A DNA stretch of 64,000 nucleotides. Source: Azolla caroliniana. Taxonomy: Eukaryota; Polypodiophyta. The notes beneath the pieces were generated by a model that saw nothing but the letters and a program-made list of their open reading frames with translations, had not been told where the DNA came from and made no database searches. Within the stretch, counting starts at the first letter, position 1; each line of letters opens with the position of its first letter. Positions 40,927-51,700 of the stretch are shown one piece after another. The DNA is taken from NCBI GenBank assembly GCA_043228905.1, contig JBHGNT010000013.1, forward strand, positions 13,888,001 through 13,952,000, written 5' to 3'. The position numbers were made by a program, and so were the translations under genes.

Positions 40927-43046
40927 TCCTCTCGGTTATCGGAACCGAGGGAGTCGCGGTTACGCTCGTGGTTCGGCCTAACCGTCAAAAACTGGACCGA
41001 ATGGCGCCCGTCCTGGCTCTTGACCCGCGCATAGGCCGAACCATTGTCCAGCACCTTGGTCTCCATTCGCGCCGCCGTGATGTACGGCTCTCCCAGAATG
41101 ACCGGATGCGAAGACGTCTCCTGCACGAAGAAGTGCTGGTCAATCTCGACGTCGCCGATCTTGACTCGCACATTCGGACAGGCCCCGTGCAGTTCCTCGG
41201 TGGCGCGCGTTGCTGCCCTTATTTTCCACCCGTGCTTGGTGTTGATCGGCCATTTGCCCTTCTTATAGAAGTCCATGGACATCAAATTGATCTCCGATCC
41301 GTGGTCTACTAAAGCTACCACCGGTTCCTGGACATCGCCGATCTTCACCGAGGTTTCCGTGGTCGCTCGGGCCCAATGTGGTCTCGAATAGTGGCTTTCC
41401 GCCCACTCGTCTCCCAGCGCCATGTCGTCTAGGTGCGTCGTCCGCACTTCCACCGGTCTTTCCGGTTCTGTCTCCGTCGACAGCCTCTTCCGTTTCACCA
41501 AGTCCACGATGGAGTCGTGGAACTCCTTCTTGGCGATTCCCAGCACCTCTCGTAACGACAGCTCCACCTTGCTGTCGAGGATCCGTTCCTCCAGGACCTT
41601 TCGTAAGTCCGTGGTTCTTTCTATCTCCGTCCCCAGACGGTACCCGCCCTTCTGGGGTTTATCTCGCGTACCGGCCCCGCCGGCTTCGTCCCGTCGTGGC
41701 CCGGACCGGGTCTCGTATCGTTGTGAGGGCCCGGTCGTCCCGGGTTTCCCCACCCGCTTCTCTTCTACCAGAGCCTCGTAGTTCCGGCAAGCGGCTTCCA
41801 CGAAGCCCGTCTTTTCCTCGACCGGGTCGCTCCACCCGGTCATCTCCCGTACCCGTTTCTCCGCACGGTCCGATTCCTCCCTTTTAAGCCCTGCACCGGC
41901 AAGGCCTTCCAGCATCGTCGGCCAGAATCCGGCTTTGCTTTCCCCCCGGGCCTCGCCGCCCCCGACTCGAATGCCGGCTGACGCCGAGTAGTGGACGGTT
42001 TCCGCGTGTCGGGCCGCCGCCTCTTCCATCACCCTTTTCATACCGCCTTTTCCGTCGTTTCGGCTCAGGGCCCTTCGGGTGTCGCTGGCATGCACCCGTC
42101 CTTCCCACAGGTACACCACCCTGTTCCTCAGCGCCTCCGCGAAGTCGCCGCAGTCCTTCCGAATGTGGCCGACTTCATCGCACCACATGCACCTGTTTCC
42201 TGCCGCCGGCCGTCGGTCACGAGCCGGTTCGCCTCCTTCCCTTCGGGCCTGCGCGATTTGGAGGTCCTTTATCGCCTTCGTCAATTCCTCCAGCGCCGCT
42301 CCTCCGGTTGAGCCTCTGACTACGCCGGTCGAAGCCGAACCGGTTTCCAACCACTCCCGGGTCTCTTCCTTGCGCACCTGCGGCGCTGGTTCGAGCTTCC
42401 TTGCTGCGACCGAGCCCGACCCGGTCGCCCCGTTATCCGCCCATTCTCGCCGTTTGTCGAAACGGCCACAGACCTTCCTGACAGCCGCCCAGTCGGTAGT
42501 GAGCCCGTCTTCGGTCTCCAGCAAGAAGCCCACTTGCTCCCGATCCCGCTCGTCGACCGACTTGACAAACAGCAAGACCCGGCTCGTGTCCAGGATGGTT
42601 CTGTCGAGCGCCGAAAGGCGCGCAAAGTTTTCCTCGAACTCCCGGAGGAGTGCCGAAGCGTTTCTTCCCTTCCCCGGGGACTCCACCCATTCCATGAACC
42701 TTCGCTTCGAAAGCCGGAGCGCGTCGTCCAGCCCGTATTTCTCTAGGAGCCGACCTTCGAACTCCTCCCAGGTACGGCTCTCCGTCCGCACCTCGAGCAC
42801 CTCCGCATGGATGCTCGGCATCGCCACTCGGGGAAATCCGGCAAGACGCCTTTCTTCCGGAATGTCCCGCATCAGCATCTCTGCACCGTAGGACGCCAAA
42901 TACTTCGTGGCATCCTTCCCATCGAACCGGCCGATCGTGCCGACGACCGCCTCAATAGCTCTGTCGAGGGCACCGGTGCTCTCGCGCGCGTTTACAATCC
43001 GATCCACGGCCGAAGCCATGGCCTCTGCGAGATCCGACCCCCTCAT
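40920..43046 (-). CDS. Gag-protease polyprotein, element B
   Basis: 708 residues from the ATG whose first base is 43046, identical to the A product except one Pro-to-Ser change (TETSVKIG). CCHC knuckle and the D-H-G protease triad are kept. Confidence 0.92.
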   Translation of the reverse strand: MRGSDLAEAMASAVDRIVNARESTGALDRAIEAVVGTIGRFDGKDATKYLASYGAEMLMRDIPEERRLAGFPRVAMPSIHAEVLEVRTESRTWEEFEGRLLEKYGLDDALRLSKRRFMEWVESPGKGRNASALLREFEENFARLSALDRTILDTSRVLLFVKSVDERDREQVGFLLETEDGLTTDWAAVRKVCGRFDKRREWADNGATGSGSVAARKLEPAPQVRKEETREWLETGSASTGVVRGSTGGAALEELTKAIKDLQIAQARREGGEPARDRRPAAGNRCMWCDEVGHIRKDCGDFAEALRNRVVYLWEGRVHASDTRRALSRNDGKGGMKRVMEEAAARHAETVHYSASAGIRVGGGEARGESKAGFWPTMLEGLAGAGLKREESDRAEKRVREMTGWSDPVEEKTGFVEAACRNYEALVEEKRVGKPGTTGPSQRYETRSGPRRDEAGGAGTRDKPQKGGYRLGTEIERTTDLRKVLEERILDSKVELSLREVLGIAKKEFHDSIVDLVKRKRLSTETEPERPVEVRTTHLDDMALGDEWAESHYSRPHWARATTETSVKIGDVQEPVVALVDHGSEINLMSMDFYKKGKWPINTKHGWKIRAATRATEELHGACPNVRVKIGDVEIDQHFFVQETSSHPVILGEPYITAARMETKVLDNGSAYARVKSQDGRHSVQFLTVRPNHERNRDSLGSDNREDF

Positions 43047-43068
43047 TTCCTGCTCTTCTGCCGCCTCT

Positions 43069-43086
43069 TTCACGTCGGGTTCACCA
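43069..43086 (-). other. Primer-binding site of element B
   Basis: Complement of TGGTGAACCCGACGTGAA, adjacent to the 5' LTR at 43090. Confidence 0.8.
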
Positions 43087-43089
43087 AGA

Positions 43090-43748
43090 TGTCGGGGTTG
43101 CTACGCCCTTGCGTGCAGAAAGGAGGAGGGACCACGGGGGTCTTGGACCGAAGAGCAAGAGAGAGCGGAGTAAGAGAGAGACCCGATTACACAGAACCGA
43201 AGATTGCACAGGAACACGGCCCAACAAACAGAGATCACAAACAAACGCCGACGCAGATGGACGCAACAACGAAAGATATGTACTTATGAATGCAAGAAAA
43301 TAACAGACCAAAGTATTACAACCCACGGTGGGGCACGGAATAGATACTAACGAAAACGAACGGGGCGGCGAACAGATGCCGACCCCTGTATGTTGCGACG
43401 CACAGAAAGGGGAAACAGGTCGGAGGTGCTGCAGGACGCACTCGGGGCGTTCCACGGAGCAGCGCAAGCCTCCTCGAAACCTGTACAGGTACGCGATGGA
43501 GCAGAAGACAGAGAAAGCAGGAGTGAGAGAGGAGCTCCGAAATCGGTTCGGCAGCACTTCGTCCTCTCCGCGCGAGATGATCCACTTCTATTCTCCCTCT
43601 TCCTTTTATAGCCCGTCAAGAGGCCGTTTGGCATTAACTGCATACCCACCGAGGATCCTCGTATGTACTTCTTGGCGCGCGTGTGTGCAGAGCCGTTTCC
43701 CACGCCTTGTTCCTCCGATTCCTCTTGTGGGCGGTTTTCTTCACGACA
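43090..43748 (-). repeat. 5' LTR of gypsy element B
   Basis: 659 bp, apparently identical to the A LTRs. TATA box CTATAAAAG on the minus strand near 43603-43611. Confidence 0.94.
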
Positions 43749-46700
43749 ACGTGTACGAGAAAAAGTCCTCATTTTCTTGATCAAACAACTGTTCAACATG
43801 AAGATAAGAGAGACCGATCCGGCTACCTCTCACATCAACACCTTTAGCCAGGTGTTGTAAGAACTCCCCTCACAAGGGATCAACTTTGAAGAAGAAGTGA
43901 AAGCCCTTGCCCTCCTATCGAGCTTGTCGGCGAGTTGGGAGGTATTTTGCACGACATACGCCAATAGCCGACCGATCCTAAATCTGGATGAGACGATCAG
44001 CCAAGTCCTCACCAAGGATATTCGGCGAAAATTGATGCCAAGACGTACCATCGATGAATCGGCAGAAACCCATCACTCGATCGAGTCATTCGACCGATAG
44101 AGTCAAATGAGAGAACAAGCCGACAAAACCGGTCAGAATACCAACCGATCAAAAACGAGGGGAGACCAACAATGGTCGAAGTTGAGAACGGGTTGATCAT
44201 GCGAATTCTGCACACACTGCAAAAAAGTTGGCCACAATGTTTCCGACTGTTGGTCGATCAAGAGGAAAGAGAGTGGTCGGAGATCCGAGTGAAATCAAGG
44301 ATGACCCGACTCGAACCACTCTCCACTCAGCAACCAAATCAACGTTGTCGACACCCGATCAAGAGAAATTCTCTCCTTAGAGGACTCGATGATCGAAGAA
44401 GTTCTCTACACTGCATAGGATGCACACACGTGGCTACTAGATTCTTGTGCCACATTCCACGTGACCCCCAACATTGAATATTCAACCGACTCTAGCAGCA
44501 CAGTCAGACTAGGCAACGGGCAAGAGTGCAAAATCACAGGGACCGGAGAAGTTCCCATCTGATTGCCCAATGGCAACATGATCAGCCTGCACCGAGTTTG
44601 GCACGTACTTGATCTGAAAAGGAGTCTGGTCTCCATCGGCATGCTATCCGAAGACGGGTACAAAACGACTCTAAGTGAGTCGGTATGGATGCTCAGTTGA
44701 GGAAACCTAAAGATAGGAGGTGGGCACAAGTAAAATAACTTGTACCCAATTATGGTGATCAATCCAGAAGGGGTCGTGAACGTAGCCGAAAAGACCGACC
44801 CAAACCTATGGCATGGCAAACTTGGGCATATGTCTCAAGCCAGACTTGATCGGCTAATGGCGGTCGGCTACATCCTGAAACTCCAAGCGAAGATGGCCTT
44901 CTGCGAGCACTATCAATACAGGAAACAGGCCCGAAGTCCACACACTCTCCACTACGAGACGATACGAAAGCCCCTAGTGCTCGTGCACACAGATATATGT
45001 GGGCCCATGTCATAGCGATCACTAGGAGGCTCCCGATACTTCATCACCTTTGTAGATGACTGTACACGGAAGGTCTGGGCCTACTCAATCTGGTCCAAAG
45101 ACAAAGCGCTCGAGGTCTTCACTCGGTGGACATCTTAAGTGGAGAACCGGTTGGGACATAGAGTGAAGACACTCTTATCCGACAACGGAGGTGAATATAC
45201 CTCCAGAGCCTTCAAGCAGTACCTTTCTTACAAAGGGATCTGGCATCAAAAGACCATTTCTTACACACCCATGCAGAATGGAGTGGCAGAACGGATCAAT
45301 CGAACAATCCAGGAGAGGGTGACGGCAATGCTGCAACAAGTTGGGTTGAAGCTGGAGTTCTAGGATGAGGCATTGCATACGACAATATACTTGGTAAATC
45401 TATCAATGTCGAAGGCAATCAAGCTGGAAGTGCCACAAGCATTATGGTTAGGCAAACACTTGACATACAATAGGCTTCATGTATTCGGATACAAAGCCTA
45501 CGTGTTCATCCCCAGGCAGAAAAGGACCAAGTTGGCACCCCATGCAGCGAAATGCATATTTCTTGGTTATGGAACCGATGGGGATTTTGGCTACAGACCA
45601 TGGGACCCTGAGAATCGGAAACTAATCTGAAGTAGTGATGTAGTCTTCAATGAACATTGAAGACTCTATCTTCTGTTTGTGGAACCAACAAAAAATAGTT
45701 GGTAAAAAGGTATCCTTCACAGACGACAAAGATGTCGTAGAAGGACCGACCCACCGGGCTGACTCAGAGATTCGACAAACAGTCGAACTCGACCAAGCCG
45801 ACAACATACCTGCCAACTCCGAATCGGTAGGAAGTCCACTAGTTGAACTCAAGGAAAAATCCATCAAAGACAGAGCCGATTCGACAAGAGTTGAAGAAGG
45901 CAAAGTCAACAAGATGCGAGTAGGAAACAGAACCGAGTCGACAAAATCCATAGGGGAGGACAACGTGACACCACAGAAATCCCAACTTGGGGGCGAGTCA
46001 CCTAACAAGACTCCTGACACAAGTGGTGCAACAAATACCGATCGCCCAACAGAGCCGATCGAAGAATCCGAACCACTTATCTCAGCACCCAGGAGATCTG
46101 GACGAGCTTGAAGACCAACAAAGTTTTTTCAACTGGGCCTCGACTACGTCAACTACACCGATGCATGCGAACCAAGCAGTTATGAAGAAGTTATGGCCGC
46201 AACGGACACCGATACATGGCTAAAAGCCATGAAATCCGAAATGGACTCAATTCACAAGAATCACACATGGGAGTTGCACGAGCTACCAACTGGAAGAAAT
46301 CCGCCACCTTGCAAATGGGTTTTCCGATACAAATATGTATCTGACTCAGAGAAACCCAAGTATAAATCTCGGTTTGTCGCGAAAGGGTTCAAACAAGAAC
46401 ATGGGGTCGACTACGACGAGATATTCTCACCAGTAGTCAAGATGACCACCCTCCGACGCTTACTAGGAATTGTGGCGACAGAAGACCTAGAGCTAGAGCA
46501 GCTAGATGTAAAGACGACATTCCTACACAAAGATCTAGAACAAGACATCCACATGTCTCAACCGGCAGGCTTCACGGCGACAGGGAGGAAAATCACCTTG
46601 TATGTTGACTAAAGGAAAGTCTCTATCGCTTGAAACAAGCACCGAGGATGTGGTACCAGAAGTTCGACTGCTACATTAGGCAACTTGGATACCGTCGATC

Positions 46701-47318
46701 TGACTCTGACCCATGTATGTATGTTCGGCAATTGGCCGACGAGTCTAGTATTTATCTAATCCTATATGTTGATGACATGTTGATTACAAGAAGCAATCAA
46801 GCAGAGATCGGAAAGCTGACGCGGAGCCTTCACGACAAGTTCGCAATGAAGGAACTCAGACAAACCCGTCACATACTGGGCATGAGGATCGAGCGAAATC
46901 GGACGACCAAGACTCTCCGACTCTCCCGGTCCGACTACATCCAGAAGGTGTTGAGGCGCTTCAACATGCAGAATGCGAAACCAGCACCAACATTACTTCC
47001 GACGTCGATCCGACTATCTAACAGATACTCTCCTTCAAGGGACAAGGAGAGAGAGCTTAATGGAAAGATGCCCTACACATCGGTTGTAGGAAGTATCATG
47101 TACACAATGGTGGCGACCCGACCCGACCTAGCCTATCCCGAATCAATCATGATAATGAGCCATGCTAGGATCGACACGGACCTCACCTATGCTGACTCGA
47201 CTATATGCTGACCAACTTGTAACATAAATTTAGATTATTGTTGTAATCTAGGTTTAGGAGGGAGACAACCCCAAACACATGTACATGTAGGAAAGAGTAG
47301 TCCTTTTACGGGGGAGTT

Positions 47319-47457
47319 TGTTGGCATAAAAGGCTGACTCCTTCCACTTTGTATCCTAGTGTGAATTCGTCCATATAGTTAGGGCTTAGTATATAAGCAA
47401 TAACCTAACGTTGTAAAGTGAGAATCGCTTGCTCATTCTTGTACAGAGTCTCTGAGA

Positions 47458-47497
<40 letters not shown>

Positions 47498-47634
47498 AGA
47501 AATAAAGAGAGCTTCCATTAAAGCTTCATCTATATATCTAACATCCGTCTATATCTTCTTGCCCTCCTTCTGTGTTGTTTGCTGAGCACAACCTACAGAT
47601 CCTCACATACGTTTCCGCACATATCTGTCCTTCA
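47319..47634 (+). repeat. 3' LTR of copia E
   Basis: 316 bp with a long GA run (about 47461-47497). Followed by AGGAG, then the F LTR resumes. Confidence 0.92.
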
Positions 47635-47829
47635 AGGAGAATATAGGTACAAGGGTGTAAGTCCTATATTAAATGTACTTGGGAGTGGAGGATCTAGAAA
47701 ATCTCTCTTAAGTACAAGGTCCTACTTAAGGCGTTATAGTCAACACTTCTAACTAGATTCTATCTAGGTAACTACGAAGTTACATGGTTGACTAACTAAC
47801 TAGACTAAGTTGAGCTTGATCTCTTAACA
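47635..47829 (-). repeat. 5' LTR of copia F, third piece
   Basis: GAGAATATAGGTACAAGG.. to GATCTCTTAACA, matching the right-hand part of the LTR at 25386. Ends the F element; flank ATTAT. Confidence 0.86.
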
Positions 47830-48019
47830 ATTATTTTATGAAGGGTCCTCTTAATGTAATCTAGTGTCCACTTCTTAATACAATGAACTTATTCAGTATT
47901 AAACTTGTACTCGTCACTTTAATCTCATGTTTAAACTCTCCATCGAGCTTTCGAGATGACCTACTTCGCATTGGCGAACTCTAACAACTCTGTGCTTCGT
48001 GAGCGTTTGCTAGAGCCTT

Positions 48020-48255
48020 CAACTCAAGGGGTTTCTTCGACTAAGCGTGTTTCTTCGACATACGCATTTCTCCGACAAGCATGTTTCTTCAACAAGCGTG
48101 AGCCTTCGATAAGTACATTTCTTTGACAAGAGCGAGCCTTCGACAAGCGCGTTTCTTCGACAAGAGCAAGCCTTTGACTAGTGCAAGCTTTCGACTAACG
48201 CGATCTTCCGACTAGTTTGATCTTTTGACAATCGCGACTCTTCGACTCCTCCATC
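48020..48255. repeat. Short-period degenerate tandem repeat (about 17 bp)
   Basis: Units such as TTTCTTCGACAAGCGC and GAGCCTTCGACAAGAGC alternate about a dozen times with drift towards TTCGACTAGTGC. No open frame with known similarity crosses it. It sits directly before the LTR-like tail at 48262 and may belong to the same decayed element. Confidence 0.75.
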
Positions 48256-48261
48256 GTTGCA

Positions 48262-48311
48262 ACTCCTTAGTCCAGGACCCCTTGTGGTCCTGCTCAAGCA
48301 GCACACGCATA
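48262..48311 (+). repeat. Decayed LTR tail of the TGTCG family
   Basis: AGTCCAGGACCCCTTGTGG followed by TCCTGCTCAAG and CACACGCATACACTACGCCA has the same order as the LTR 3' ends of A, C and D: a TCCA-GACCCC-GTGGTCC block, then a CACGC-rich stretch to the end. The terminal CGACA is not preserved and no partner was found. Confidence 0.45.
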
Positions 48312-48364
48312 CACTACGCCAAGTTAGGTTTAGAGAATTACAATGTCCGGGTTAGGTAATTTGA

Positions 48365-48490
48365 TGGGACTATTTTATTTCGATGATTGGGTAGACACCC
48401 TATTTTGTTGTAGACCAATTGTCTCATTGGCTAAATTTTGGCCTTAGAAGACGTTAATATGTATATATATTTCTTTCTTTCTTTCTTTCT
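48365..48490 (-). repeat. Dispersed repeat, inverted relative to the copy at 52598
   Basis: Contains GACCAATTGTCTCATTGGC, TTAGAAGACGTTAATAT and a CTTT run. The reverse complement of 52598-52724 has ACCAATTGTCTCACGGGCC, TTAGAAGATGTTAATAT and a CTTT run at the same spacing. Confidence 0.65.
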
Positions 48491-48699
48491 ATATATGGTT
48501 TTCAGCTCTTTCTCAAGCTCTCTGTAGAAGAGAAGAAGTGCAGAGAATACACAATCTCCATTGAAGTATATACAGGTCAGTTCTATCTTCTTTACTTCTC
48601 TCCGTGTTTGTTTTCTTCTTTCCTGTACCCAGTCTATTTCATAACTGGCTGGCTGGATTGATACTTGCAATTGGACTTGTTGCATCTTTGCATGCGTGC

Positions 48700-48740
<41 letters not shown>

Positions 48741-51700
48741 CAGTTCGTAAGATTGTCCTGCAGAGACCAGAACATTATGCAGCCAAACACTTACAATACG
48801 CAGTGGCAGCCAGAAAACTAGTGCATGTGTTATACGGGTGCATGTGGTAGTTAGAAATTGGCTTTTCATGAGGGTACAACCCTAATATGAAAAAAAAGAG
48901 AAAAATAAAAATACAATAACCTCTGATAACTGGCCGAAATGGCATATGAGACACAAATGATAGGCTACATCTTGACATGTTATCGTATCATTGATAACGA
49001 ATAACCAAAATAATCAAATATAAATATTACTAAAGAGTAAAACAAGGTAAAGTTCTAGGTGTTCTTTTTTGCTCAACATTTAACATAATGAGCTTTGATA
49101 GCCTGAAGCTTCTGACTTTGAACAGTCTCCAACATGGCAATTCAAGATAGAGAGGTCTCTAAAATGTGGAAATCATCTTTTAATGTTCGGTTATATTGGC
49201 TGTGATTTCTTGATCTATAGGCACACTATGGTGTGATCTATTGTAACCTCTTTTAATTATTGTGGTTAAGACGCTACTTGTGTAGCACGAGAGGGAGTAA
49301 TGGAGCCAAAGAAAGTTGATAATTCTTTGTTCTCTAGGTTCTTGTATCTTGTCCTTCAACGACTTTGTCTATGTCTCTTGATTTCTACTAAGAATAATTC
49401 CAAGTATTTTTTGTCTCCATATGCAATTACATTGTGAAGTGAGCCAAAATCTTGTTTGAAGAGACATTAATATCTCCCATTTATTTCCTAAAAAATAGCA
49501 CAATAGCAAACATTGATAGATATTGCTTATTTTATTATTCTCCTAAGAGGTGAAATTTGATCTAAAGGATCAAAATGAAACGTTTTCATGCAGTATTTGT
49601 AACTGATGATGCTCGAGAATTTCATCTAGTGAATGTTGCAATTGAGAGGACACAATGCAACAGAGAAATGTTAGTAGTGATAGGGCTGGGTTGAAAAATG
49701 TGGGTAAAGCAAACTGATTGTATTAGAATACGATACTCAGATTCATGAATTTGTTCGGCGGAAATAAGTAAATAAAAAATGCTAGGTTTCCTAAAGCTCG
49801 GTGATGATAATGACGATTTTTCAAGCATGACATATATAACTACCATGTAAGGAATGAGTGCTTGTGAGGGAACATGGTGTCCTATGTTGGTCATGGGTGT
49901 CCTTAGGCAACTTCAACATGAGATGCAATCATCTCCATGATCTTGTGTTTGTATGGCCCATATCCCTCTCATATCAGTACTCAGTCTCTGCTTTTGTTGG
50001 AAATCCTCTGCTTGCTCAATGGTGACTCCTTTCCTTCGCATGTTGGTGCAGGTTGAGGCCTATGGAAGAGGTCAATGATGTCTGATCAGCTGTGTCCCAT
50101 GTGATAATACAAAAGGTTGGTTCCATATGTTTTTGAAGCTTTAACAAGCATTGGCCAACAAGAAGTTGTCATGATGCATTTACTATATCATGTACATTGT
50201 GACCAAACCTAGAACTTATGTGCTCATTATAAGTGTGTGTGAGAAGAAGGGGAAGATTAACCATCTTCATGATCATCATCACCATCTACTTTTGCCTTCT
50301 TCAACTTTTGCTTGTAAGGGAGTGTGCTTCAAAGACTGTAAATGGGAAAAAAGGGAAAAGGGACATTGCCCAATATACAACTGAGAACCTGACAAAAGAA
50401 TGGTATATAAGAAAAGGGGAACTATTCTTTTTAGCTAAAAAGAAAAAGAGAGTTATTTGTCGTCTTCTTCCCTCAAACTCCCACATTTCATCCACATGCT
50501 TTTCTTTTCCCCATGTGATTAAGCAAGGACTATGTGATTTCATGAAAAACATAATTAAGGAGCACCAAGAGATCTAATGCAGGATGTGGCATACTTTTCT
50601 TTTGTCTTGCGTTGATCTCTAGTTGCTGCAAGGAAATTTGAGTTGTCCTATTGTTTTGCAAACGATGTTAGACATTAAGTGCCTATGTACCTTGGTCTTT
50701 GTAGTAGGCCATTTTTGTGTTAATTAACTCTCTTGGTTATAGGAAATCTTTGTTCTTCTCATGATTCTCATTTTCCCAGAGAGAGAGATTTTATTATCTT
50801 CTTCAGAGGTCAAACGTGAGTCACCAAAACCGGAATTTTTTTACATTGTAGGTGTGGAATTGAGTGGTGACTCTTGACTCAAGAATTTTACTGATAAATG
50901 CTGCAATAGAAAGTGCACACTGTGATTGTGGGAAGTTAGATGAGGCATCTGTTACACTTAATGTGTATCCTATGAAAGCTTTGGTGTGAACCTAATTAAG
51001 TGACCATTGGGTTTCCAGCTACCTGTAGATATTGGTTATATAAGCCATTCTACATCTTTGTAATCACAAGCTCGCTTTTTCCTAATCTACTGAATTTTCG
51101 TTACGTCTTCTAACTTTCACTGAGCAAGAGCATCTAAGTGTCTGTGTATCTTGCTTTCACTTGCTTTAAGTGATGTTCATCATCAAGCCTTAAAAGAAAG
51201 TGATGTTCATCATTAAGCCTTAACTCATGGAACTCTGCATAAAAATTTAGGCCCACCTTTTCGTTATTGATGTTGGTACATGAAATCACATGCATAGTGT
51301 GATGTATACATGCATGCGTACACAGATACATGTGTTGCCAAATAAAATGGAATGCGTCAATCACACTATGCTTCATACATGACAATATTTATAGCTTTTG
51401 CTCTCATATCTCATATTTAAAGCTGATTTATCTATTAATGGTATCTAGTGATGAAAGCATCATTACTTTTGATAATAAGAGGCAATGCATCAACTATGCC
51501 TTGCATATAATGTGTTTATTACTGAGAATAGACTAAGAGACAAGTGCATCACATCATGGCATGCATAATGTGCATAATGCCTTGTTTTGTTACAGCACGA
51601 AAGCAAAGATTTTTAGTATCATTGCATGTGGTAGGGTTCTGGGTTCAGGTTCATCGTGAAACCATTTTTGGCATTTCAATGATTTGAAGATTTGAATAGA

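Larger units (their letters stand above)
36710..43748 (-). mobile_element. Gypsy element B: intact, near-identical inverted copy of A
   Basis: 7039 bp, the same length as A, read on the minus strand (a position x in A corresponds to 61236 minus x here). LTRs are 36710-37368 and 43090-43748. The insertion splits the copia E gag codon run ACC GTG TAC. Flanks are CCGT (36706-36709) and ACGT (43749-43752), a 4-bp duplication with one change. Only a handful of differences from A were noticed: one Pro/Ser in gag, one Gly/Arg in pol, a synonymous change and one LTR base. Confidence 0.96.
36435..47211 (+). pseudogene. Copia E gag-pol, interrupted by gypsy B and by stop codons
   Basis: Gag starts at ATG 36435 (MASTSRTGVEIRKFDSKNFS) and runs to 36709; it resumes after B at about 43753 with VYEKKSS and ETDPATSHINTFS. 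CCHC knuckle CTHCKKVGHNVSDC near 44215-44255; protease WLLDSCATFHVTP near 44435 (D-S-C, not D-S-G); integrase with LWHGKLGHMS near 44811, SDNGGEYTSRAFK near 45180 and PMQNGVAERINRT; RT with KWVFRYKYVSD, EQLDVKTTFLH and LYVDDMLITR near 46765. The C-terminal RNase H is largely absent: the frame leaves known sequence after YTMVATRPDLAY. At least six in-frame stops; several fit C-to-T or G-to-A changes. Confidence 0.9.
36042..47634 (+). mobile_element. Copia element E, host of gypsy B
   Basis: LTRs 36042-36337 and 47319-47634 (TGTTGGCATAAAAGG to CTGTCCTTCA). Flanks are AGGAG at 36037-36041 and 47635-47639, a perfect 5-bp duplication, inserted into the F LTR. The PBS ATTGGTATCAGAGC at 36338 is the initiator-Met type. 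A polypurine tract ACGGGGGAG lies just before 47319. Gag, protease, integrase and RT follow in copia order. Gag is split by gypsy B, and several stops make it inactive. Confidence 0.94.
25386..47829 (-). mobile_element. Copia element F, host of four later insertions
   Basis: LTR retrotransposon on the minus strand, now spread over 22.4 kb because H, D, a chromovirus fragment and copia E (carrying B) lie inside it. The 3' LTR is 25386-25821; the 5' LTR is in pieces between 35236 and 47829. The sequence next to the 5' LTR complements TGGTATCAAAG, close to the plant initiator-Met PBS. Flanks are ATTGT (left) and ATTAT (right), a 5-bp duplication with one change. Gag, zinc knuckle, protease and integrase remnants are recognisable. 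RT and RNase H are not seen. Confidence 0.88.
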
